Positions 50,101 to 60,800 of a DNA stretch of 64,000 bases are shown piece after piece. The notes below the pieces were generated by a model. The model worked only from the letters and a program-made list of their open reading frames with translations. It was not told where the DNA came from and searched no databases. This DNA is from Symsagittifera roscoffensis (lineage: Eukaryota > Xenacoelomorpha > Acoela > Convolutidae). The stretch is taken from assembly GCF_963678635.1 (NCBI RefSeq), contig NC_087063.1:17920143-17984142 (forward strand). Direction: 5' to 3'. A program made the position numbers and the translations under genes. Positions within the stretch are counted from its first letter, which is position 1. Each line of letters opens with the position of its first letter.

Positions 50101-52510
50101 AGCTGGGGGACTGATATATATGAGCGAATTGTACCAATTGGACCAATTTTATCCACTCCAATTATATATCCGGACCGAACGTATCTGTTCCAACTTTATG
50201 TGTACCCAATGTATCAGGACGTATTTTATCTGCTTCAATTGTTTAAGAACTAGATGTATCTTCTTCGTTTGTATATGGATCGATTGTGTTTGCTCCAACC
50301 GTATCTGGACCGCACGTTTCTGCTCCAATTGTGACTGGACAGATTGTACTTTCTATTGTATCTGGGCTAAATGTATTTGCTTCAAAAGTACCTGGACAAA
50401 TCGTTCAAGTACTTCTCCAACTGTATTTGGACCATACGTATCTGCTCCAATTCACATGGACACTTGTACCGGCTTCAATTGTATCCGGACCGATCGCACC
50501 TTCTCCAATCTTTTACGGACAATTTGTATCTTCTGCAACTGTATCTGAACTTATGGTATCTGGACCATTGGTATATGAATCAGTTGTATCTGCTTCGTTT
50601 GTATCTGGACCAATTGTGTCTGCTCCGATTGTAGCTGGACCGATTGTACCTTCTCTGATTGCTTATGGACCATTGGCTCCTTCTCCGGTTGTATGTGGAC
50701 CAATGGTATCTGGATTAATGGTATATGGATCAATTGTATCTGCTCCAATTGTAACTGGACTAAATGTATCTGCTCCAGTTGAGTCTGGACCAACTGTATC
50801 TGCTTCACTGTCATCTTTATTCCTTGCGTCTGCTCACATTGTATATTAACAGCTTGTGTCTGCTTCAACTGCATCTGGATCGATCGTTTCTTCTTTAATT
50901 TTATATGGACCGTTTGTATCTTTTCCAATTGTATAGGGAACATTTGTGTTTGCTCCAATCATTGTTCTATTGTATCTGGGCTGAATGTATTTGCTCCATT
51001 GTACCTGCTCCATCGTATCTAGACCAACTGAATCCGCTCCAATTTTAATCTGGACCCTATGTTTATGCTCCAATAGCATATGGACCAATTGTATCTGCTC
51101 CAATTGTATCTGGACCAAGTGTAGCTACTCCAATTGTATCTGGACCATATGTTCATGCTCCAATTGCATACGGACCAGTTGTATCTGCTCCAAGTGTAGA
51201 TGGACCAAGTGTAGCTACTCCAATTGTATCTGGACAATATGTATCTTATCTAATTGTGACTGGACCGGTTGTATGTTCAATTTTATCTGGGTTAAATATT
51301 TGTGCTTCGTTTGTTTCTGGTTTAAAGGTATCTGCCCCAGTTGTGACTGGACCAGTTGTATCTGCTCCGATTGTATCTGGACAAACTATATTTGCTCCAA
51401 TTGTACATGGATCAACTGTATCTGCTCAAATTGCAATCTGGCAAACATTATTCTCTCCAATTGTACATGAATATCCATTTTAGCTGTTCCATTGTATCTG
51501 GACTAATTGAATCTGCTCCAATTGTGTCTGAACCATACGTTCATGCTCCAATTGCATGTAGACCAGTTATATGTGCTCCAAGTGTATCTGGACCAAGTGT
51601 AGCAACTCCAATTGTATCTAGACCATATGTATCTTCTCCAATTGTGAATGGACCGGTTGTATTTTCTATTGTATCTGGGTTAATTTTATCTGCTTTTTTC
51701 GTATCTGGTTTAAATGTATCTGCTCCGGTTGTGTCTGGACCAGTTGTATCTGCTCCGATTGTATCTGGACTGATTGTATCTGCTCCAATTGTACTTTGAT
51801 CAAGCGTTGGACCAAATTGTAATCTGAACCAATTTTTTTCGCTCCAATTGTATATGGAACAAATATTTCTGCTCCAATTGTGACTGGACCAGTTAAATCT
51901 TCTACTTTATCTGGGCTTAATGTATCTATTCAATTGTATCTGGACCATACGTTTATGCTCTGATTGCATATGAACCAGTTGTATCTGCTCCAATTGTATC
52001 TGGACCAAGTGCATTTACTCCAATTGTATCGGCACCATACATATTCTTTTATATGTAGACTAATGTATTCGGACAAATTGTATCTGCTTCAATTGTATCA
52101 GAACTATACACATCTAATTCTGATTCTACTGAAGCAGATACTAATTGTCCGGATACATTTGGTCCGCGTATAAATGAAGCAGATACGTTTGGTCCAGATA
52201 CAATTGGATTAGATACACTTGGTTCAGATACAATTGAGCAGTTACAACTGGTTCATTTGCATTTGGAGCATAAACGTATGGTCCAGATACAATTGAAGCA
52301 GATTCAATTGGTCAAGATACAATGGAGCAGATACATTAAGCCCAGAAGAAAAAGTAGTAGTATTAATCGTTCCATATATAATTGGAGAAAAAAATTGGTC
52401 CAGATTATAATTTGAGCAGATACGTTTGGTCCAGGTACAATTGGAGCAGATATATATGTGAACCAAATGTATCCGGACGATTTGTATCTGCTTCAATTGT
52501 ATCAGAATTG
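44120..52510. repeat. 8.4-kb satellite of 15/30-bp units in higher-order repeats
   Basis: Built from two alternating 15-bp units, AATTGTATCTGCTCC and AATTGTATCTGGACC, with point changes. Four copies of an unrelated spacer of about 110 bp (with TTTGGTGTGATTGGGGT and the palindrome GGTGATCACC or its variants) lie at about 44223, 45539, 47571 and 50002. From about 46750 on, the array repeats with a period of about 2.43-2.45 kb: the GCGTTGGACC marker is at 46921, 49354 and 51804. Because 15 and 30 are multiples of three, pentapeptide-like frames appear in several reading frames on both strands, with frequent stops. I treat these as by-products. Confidence 0.9.
52128..52458. repeat. Inverted block inside the satellite
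   Basis: Here the same units appear as their reverse complements (GGTCCAGATACAATTGGAGC-like), while both flanks are in the forward orientation. About 330 bp was inverted near the right end of the array. Confidence 0.85.
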
Positions 52511-54515
52511 GATGTGTTTATGGTTAAAAGGTTGAGACGAGCAGAATCAGTCACCCTCTCAACACAACAGTTTTTGCGGGTTTGCTCAATTATAAGGGTC
52601 CTTGACAACCTTTTTTTTTTCCAACGAGTACGTAGTGATGTCCATTGGGTCAAAGCGGCGGAACCAACTGAATTTAGTGGGGACGAAAACAAGTACCTAT
52701 CGGATCAAAAACTCTTGTTGCTACAGTTAGTTTTCAAGTTTCTGATGCTCGCCCGTGAATTATGGCTGGTTGCAATTAAAAAAGCTCATCCCAAACCTCC
52801 TCATTGACAAACTAATTGATCACACTGTCGACTGTTATGCGGTATTTTTTTTTTTCAATCGCTCCTAACGTTTCTTATTTCTTTAATCAATCCTCACAAT
52901 TACCAATTGCTCTGATAGTTGTCGATTTATCCGGTGTCTTTTTCTTTCGGCATTCTTCAACTTTAACAACATTTACAACTTGAACTCCGAAATTATTACT
53001 TGAGCAATGACAAAAAGTTTTCAAATGTCTAGATATCCAATTATAAACAATTTATTATTGTATCTCCTAAACATAGCCAACAGACAGGTGGAAAAGATTC
53101 AATGAACGCAGGGTAAATAGAAAAAAAATTGCCTTTGAAAAAAAAAAACAAGTTTCGAATTTCAAGGAAAAAATATGGAATTGAAGCGTGGAATTTATAT
53201 AATAATTTATGATTAACAATTTTTTGATAAATTAAACCAATTTTGAAAAAACTAATCAATATGTAAAAGTTTTACTGCGCTGGGTTTTACTGCGTTTTAT
53301 GTAAAAGTATTACATTTTTAAACTTGATAGTGGATTTTGCCTTCCTTTTAACAAAGGAAATGATCGTAAGTCAAACACCGAAAAAATCAATTTGAGCCTG
53401 AACAAATTTTAGGATGTGTCATTTTAAAATAATGAAAAAAAAACATCAAGAGCTATATAAATGACTGAACTACCTTCATCGACTCTTAATTATTACGGTT
53501 TAAATGTCCGAGGATGCATCTAAAGTTCCGAATTAATAATTATACCGGTCTAAAACAAGTTGACAGAGACAAATTCAGAATCTTTATATAGTTTTTGGTT
53601 CAGTTCATGTCTTTCAAAATTACGCAAGTTTTTCCCCCTTTCTGGAGATCCTTCTTTTTAGTAAAAAAAATAATAGCCATTTATTAATTCTTTCTGCCAA
53701 TCAGCTACTAAGTAAATAGTGTCGGAAAAAAAATTTGATTTATTTCATATTTGCTTAGATTGGAAAACATTTAAACGACTGGTTTGTAGATAGGAGGCAT
53801 GATTGAAAGTTTTCAAATAAAAAAGTTGAATCAACAAATCAACAATTGTGGTATTCGGTTCAATTTTTATCCTGACTTCTTCTTTAGTTTTTCATGCTTC
53901 ATTCTTGTCTTTTTCTGACCATCGTAAATCGAGTTTTTGTCATGGGCACAAACAAAACATAGCTGATGCATTTGGACAATTCTCGAGACATTTCGTAAAC
54001 CTCGAGAACTGGTCGATTCTATCTATACCCATGATCTCCAGTTTTTCTATATGGAGACTTTTCCGTTTCTGTTGTTATTCTCAACAATTAAAGAAAAAAT
54101 ATTGATTCTGGTTCTCTTGTCATCCGTATTGATCGCATCAAAAAGAACACCCTGAATTTTGCTGATAATTTTTAAGAACTGTATCATTTTTAAAATATTT
54201 TATCAGACTTTTTTTTCTTTCAATTAGATTTTTTATGCTTTTTGTTACTGTTATACAACGCAAAACAAGGCGTCACTTTTGGTTTCAATGATAAAGTTTT
54301 TTAGGAGAATGGTTTAAAGTAATTGTCAAAAGCGTTCAATGCTTTTTTAGGAGCAACAATGTAGATTTTTAAGCTTCCTTGTTTGATTCATTAGATTTTT
54401 ACTTTTCGTAGACAATTACTATTTTTTGCGCATATGAAAAACGTCTTTTTGAGAAAAAAATCTAATTTATCTAGTGACTTTATGGGCAGACAAAAATCAA
54501 TCAAGATCGGATTTT
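52511..54515. other. Intergenic stretch
   Basis: About 2 kb, AT-rich with T-runs. An open frame over about 52510-52807 starts in the satellite edge and has no recognisable features. Nothing else is supported. Confidence 0.35.
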
Positions 54516-54880
54516 TCAGAAAAGTTTCCCTTTATTTGGAGTGAATTTTACCACAAGGTCAAATAAGACCTCAACTCCTTTGTAAGTATATTTTCGAACC
54601 TTGAAAATGCCCATATATGTGATTGTTTCCAAATCGCGCACTTTCGATATTAGTTTTGATCTTGGGGATTCCAATCGAATAGGCAAACAGCATGAGGAGT
54701 TTTTATGCGTTATCATTGAGTTCAGATGTTTCTCGACACTTTGAACCACCATTGAAATTTCCGAAGAGTTTGCTAGTTCTTTTTCCTGTTCGCAAATGCA
54801 TAATCGTCGATAATAATCTTCATATTCAAATGACTGTATATCGGCACATGTCATGTTAGCTGGAATTTCCTTCAGAACCC
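54516..54880 (-). CDS. DUF229 last exon (C-terminal Cys block)
   Basis: Begins after ATTTTTTTTCAG at 54880 and ends at the stop at 54516. It encodes GVLKEIPANMTCADI, LCICEQEKE, and a C-terminal region with MVVQSVEKHLN and CCLPIRLESPRS. The IPANMTC and C-x-C features match the DUF229 end region. Confidence 0.62.
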
Positions 54881-57800
54881 CTGAAAAAAATCTAGATGAA
54901 AGAATATGTGAGTTTCGATTGCTCATACAGTTCGGCCGTCTCATCCAATAGACTTCAAATATTACGTGTTCTGTTCAAATAAGCCCTCATCTTTTATATT
55001 CATCCACATACATAAGTGGAGGTAATGGTCTATTGCGTATAGGTCAAGTCTCATAACTTACAATGTTTCAATTTTAGTATTAAATTTTCATTGATTTTTT
55101 TTTCGTTCTTACTTTTTTGCGCGGCAATCAGTGCTCGGTTTAAAACATTGCAAGTCGGGATGGAGCCAATACCTAGTTTTGGATTTATGAACTCCAGATT
55201 TTGATCCCTGTTATTTTTCAATTTCCGTGCCTTTGAGCTATTTTATAACTAGCTACTCTGCTAAAAGCTGCGTTCCTTGCAAGTGAAAAACAAAAGTTTT
55301 TTGCGCTGACATCTTTTGTTTATGTGCTGAATTAAGTAACTTGTTGTGCTGAAGGTCATTTAATGAGACTTTTTCTAATGAAAGTAACTTTATGTGCTGG
55401 ATTGATACTGATTATATGGACGACGATTAAAATCATACTGTCGGGAATCATAATAATTAGGTTTAGACTGGTTTCGAGGTTCGAATATTGGCAAATATAA
55501 GATATAGAAAAATTTCGTAAAAATGTAATACTTTTTTCGTCATTAAAATGTATTATTGATATCATTATTATTATTAAAACTTAAATTATTATCCCAATAA
55601 AGAAAACTACAACTCTCACTTTGTTTCTCCATTTTTCAGCTCTTTTTTGCAATTAATGTTGAGATGTTTTTGATGCACCTGTTTCTTATGAGATAACACC
55701 ATATGCGGACCAATAAAAATACGGTCGATGTTGTGCTTTTTTAACCATGATAGTACTTATATTCTGCAGTTTTTCAAAAGAAAATTTGAAGTGATTTTTA
55801 AATCATTAGCGTGGTCAGAGAATTTACTTGATCAATTAAGAAGCTAAAAAAAGTTTTACCAAATGTACTTTATTTATGGAAAATTTTTCAAAATATGCTG
55901 AAAAAGTTATTGTTGGTAGGCCAACAAACCAAAAACAGGACAAAAAGTCTAAAATGCCGCAAACGAATCAGATATGCTACAAATGAAAAAATTGATACAG
56001 GTTATTTTGATTTCGCGGAGATACAAGTTTGCCAGTTGGCGCGTTTTGTGTCGATAACCTCTACAAGCAAGCAGCACAATGGCAGCACTTCGGCTATCAC
56101 TTTTATTGTACAATTATCTTATGATTGATTTCGGTGGCATGATATCGCGGTTAGTAGACAAAATGGTTTTTAGTACAACTGCTAGAATTTTCATATGATA
56201 GTCTAATAGCAAAAAGGAAAGAGCAGCTTTTTTAATCCAAATTATAATCAAGACGAGTAGATTTTCTTCAATACTTCGAAATAATACCATTTAAAATAGC
56301 AATTGTTCTAAGAATTTGTTCAGAACCTTCAATACTAAAAATCTAATATGCAATGTAGAGATTAATTTTCTGTTTTTCGACAAAATTGACGAAACAGCAA
56401 AACTCAGTGCAGTTTTTTCGTATGCGAGCTTTCATCTACCAGGGCAGTCTTGTCTATTGAACGCATCTAGCAAAACACTGAATCTAATACAATTATCAAA
56501 ATGAACAAACCACTCAAACTGGGGAGCGGTGGCGAAGTGGTTATGTCTCGGCGTCTTAATTGTAAGGTCGGATCTTTGCTTGATGGTGAAGCAAAAATAC
56601 CTGACCAGAAAATAACCAAAAATTGCATGTAAATCTGAAACAGGAGCACAACAGCGGTTCGCCGTAATGGTGGTCGTCTGTACACCTAGCTCGTATGATG
56701 TTCCTTTCCGTCGTGGATATATGGTCTTAAAATTGGCTCAATACGTATTTAAATAGTTGCGAAAAACAGTTTTTTTTGTAATTTAGAAATTTGAAAATTT
56801 ATTGAAGTGGGAATTTTAAGAAAACAATTTTGCAGAGACTCTGAAGTACAGTCAAACTTTGCAGAAATATTTTTAAACCGAGCTGTTTTAATCCAAAACA
56901 GTTTTTTATATTTATTCTTTTGTATACAGTATAAGACCTATACAGTAAAAACTATACAGTATAAAAGTCTTCTGCAACTTGTTACCTGAAATTGTAAGGG
57001 ACTGAATTTCATCAGTGAGAAATAGTTCCTAATAAAATAAGCGTTTTGATGGAACCAAGCAAGGTTTGAAAAAAAAAGATATTAACAACATCTGTAGCAG
57101 AAGAACTTTTAAACAAACAAAATTGAAAAAAAATTAAAGTTTAAAAGGGTGCATCCCGCGTCGAGGTGCTCACTTTATGTTACGACCATCTTGACCAAAA
57201 ATTGGTAAGTCGATGTACAGCAATGAAATAAATACGCTAATTTGAAAATGCTCATGTTTGTTATTCAAAAGCGGTTATTCCTCACCGACAAATCAATTGC
57301 TAATTCCCCATAGCGTAAGAACTGGTGACTTATCCTAGCTATTTGAAATATTTAGCGAAATCTATTATCGGAGGCTGCTAAAAAATTATTCTTCAAACAT
57401 GAGATAAACATCGAAAGCGCATGAGAAACGATTGAAAATCGAAAGTTTGATAAGTCTTCTAAAAGTTGTTAAAGCAGTTGAACTAAAATTTTGATTTATA
57501 AAAATGTTTGTATAAGTTCGGACGATTTTTTCACCGCTTAATAATCTAAATAAATATAAAAGTATTTTGCAAAAGAAGCAAAAAATGAAAATTCAATTGT
57601 TTTCTCAACTTCTATAAATTATAAATTAAGAAGGGGAATTGCACTGACGAAAAACTTTTTTTTCTTCTGCCTCTCTTGTAATTTAAAGAACTTTTTATCT
57701 GCAAAAATCAAAAGATGTTTTTCAAATCTGATGTTTTTACTAACGTAAAATTCTTCCAATTTGTAAATGAATCATCCCATCACTTTTTAATTTCAATTCA

Positions 57801-60800
57801 GAAAAAACTCTTCAACAATTTTGTTTTTATTAATTTTGATTGGAACCTTTTTAACACCTTAGATTTTAAGTTCACGCTTTTAGCCACAATAGCACATAAG
57901 ACAAATTTAAAAAAAACTATGAAAAAAAAGGTCAGGGTGTGTGAAGAGCCCAAAAGAATCATGGTTCTACTTAAGGGACGTATGTTCTTTTTGCATTCAA
58001 AATGACAGTCTTACTAACGACGTAGTTTATTCAAGATAAAAAAAAATAGCCAACACGCATTAGGAAAAGAGTCATCAGCATGGAAACTTATTAAAAAACT
58101 GACTTTTTTTCAAAAAAAAAAACTTTCTTTTTTAAACCTCGAAATTTACTTAAACGGTCTTCAAGCTCGTTGGACTCCATAACTTTTTATTATTGACTTT
58201 TTTTAATTAACCAACCCAAATTAAGAAAACTGGACCAATAGGTTAATTCTTAATCCGCTGAAGAATGTGTAGACTAGAGTTCACTTTTGAAACTAACAGT
58301 CGATCTCAATTTTTTTCACCTTTCTTTTTTTGCTACTCGGTTTGAAGACTGCCAATTGCCTTTTCTTAACAAACGAAATGAGGCAGAGCTAAGAAAATCT
58401 AAACATCATAACGCACACAACCAAAAGACAAAAAATGGATAGAAAAATTACCAAGATCTAGCCCTATGTAACAGTACTTATTACGTCCAATACTCTTAAA
58501 ACTAATTTTTTAAGCAAAATAATGTTGCAAAACATCACTGTAGGCGCTTTTCCACTCCCATTTTATTTCATAATTTTCTTACGTACCACTATTGTTCCAT
58601 GACTTATGCATTTATCAATGTAACAAAAATACATAGAACAAAGCTGCTCACAACAGTTAGCTCAATCACAAGAAAGTTGAATAAAACAAAAAAAAGTAGT
58701 TAAATCCTAGCATTTCACGCTGAAATATTAACTTTTTACAAGTAATAAAAACTGGAATTTTGCAAACAGAAAAAAAGTGAACCTCTAAAACATGAAGTCG
58801 ATAATGCTTTAGTGATTAATTCTGATTGTTTTAATGAAGTTGATGTTGATCCTACCACCTGCATTTAAAATTTTTTATCTATCAATTGTTTATTTTTCTT
58901 GTTTTTTTTGTAGCAAAATGCGTGATGTTACAAGAGTTTGAAGAACAAATCTGTTCACAAAAGATGTTTTGATTGAATCTCCATGCATTGCGACAACGTT
59001 AAAGTGGTTTTTCAAATTTGAGGGAGAAAATAAACTTTCCTTTTTTCAATTTGTTCAAAGTTTTGATAGATTTGCATTTTTTTCCGCTACCTGCGTCCAG
59101 TTTCAAGCGTTAAAGTTTGATTTTTTCATGACTTTAGTACCAATTTTACAAAATTGAGAAAAAATCTTAAGTAATCAATTAATAATTGATTCGAATATTG
59201 TTTTTTTAAAACCATTTATAATCAATGATAATACATTCAATCAATTATAATCGATTTTGTATCCATCTAGTTTAGCTTTTAATTACGAAAATTTATGATC
59301 CACTTAATCCCAATTTTTTCGTTATTAAGATTTTTTGCTTTCAATTTTTATCAATTCTAAGCCCAATAATCTCAATTTCTATTTTATTCGTTATGCAAAA
59401 AAAAAACAGTTTATTCTATTATAGTCCTTTTTGTTTGCACTTTTTGTCTTCGACCTTGCATCTAAATTGCTCAAATGTCATGCTTTGCATAGAAATGATT
59501 TTTGTCAAAAAAAATGGAAAAATTGTTTTGGCAGTTTTTAAAAAGATTACAATTTTTTCTATCATTTTCTATTTCTTCTCAACTAGAATTGTTTCATGAT
59601 GCGCATTTTTAGTTTTCCTAGTCACCAAAATAGCACCACATTGTTTTAGTTTCAAGATTTGCTTGGAATAATTATGCTTCACTCAGTATTCAGATGAGCC
59701 AAAGTGTGACAAGACATCTCGTTTTAGACTTTTATTATTTAAATAAATTAACTTATTTTCTTTTAAATAACAAAGAGCGGAAAAAAATGCAAACTATCAA
59801 AACTTTGAACAAATTGGAAAAAGGAAAGTTTTTTTTCTCCCTCAAGTTTGAAAAACCACTTTAGCGTTGTCGCAATGCATGGAGATTCGATCAAAACATC
59901 TATTGTGAACAGATTTGTTCTTCAAACTCTTGTAACATCACGCATTTCGCTACAAAAAAACAAGAAAATTGCAGTTTTCTCAAATTGCAATAAATTATAA
60001 GAAAAAGAAACATCCGAGTATAGAAAATTGGGCATACTGTACAGTGTAATTTTTTGTTGATTTTGCTTCACGCCGCACAAAATTTTTTAAAACGTATTTT
60101 GCTCAATGGAGATTTCGCTCTTCACGCTTTTGAGAGAACTTAATCAGTTTGCAACACTAAGAACATTTAGATTAAATTAGTAAGTGCTTGAAACCATCGA
60201 TGATTTCACTGAGGTTAGCTGAGACTATTTGATTAATCCAAAATTATTCCAAACAAATCTTGAAACCCATAAAACACAATAAAATGTGTTTTTCATGTGA
60301 CAAATTTTTAGCAAAATGATTTGTTGTATCCAAATTTTATAATTGTAGATAGTATTATAATCAGCTTAATGAGATTTTCTGTATGAGTTATGAGCCATTT
60401 TAAAATATTATAATCCCTTTGAAAATATCACAATTATAACCGATTATAAATCCTTTAAACGCCTATTTTTGGTAATTATAATCAAGTTTAATTGTCATAA
60501 AATCAACATAATAATCCCGTAATATCAATTAATTAAACCTGAACTTGGAGGTGAATAATGTTTTTCAGAAGGACATAGGAATAAAAACAAACAAATTCAG
60601 TTTACCTGCATGTATTTCTTCCAATGGTTTCCAAAACTTTGCAATCAAGTAATGTACATCTCGCATCGTGATCAGCCGGTTCTGGTTGATTTCCAGCGCT
60701 CTTAACTCTTGGTGCGTGAAGTATTTTCGAGTATTTGAAGGTATCAGCAGAAATAAAAAAGGATGGTATCGATCGATTCCAGCTTCTGGTGACTGTTTCT

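Larger units (their letters stand above)
54881..60605 (-). other. 5.7-kb intron of the DUF229 gene
   Basis: Long AT-rich interval between in-phase exons. It contains a SINE-like sequence (56521-56700) and a foldback repeat (58893-59969). Short open frames here have no coding features. Confidence 0.5.

Noticed and set aside
46599-51799. Possible long repeat protein with SAPIV/SGPIV pentapeptides
   Set aside because: Segments are separated by stops and frame changes at many unit variants; better explained as satellite DNA.
56521-56600. A functional tRNA gene
   Set aside because: A-box is good but the cloverleaf does not close and the B-box is poor; a SINE relic fits better.
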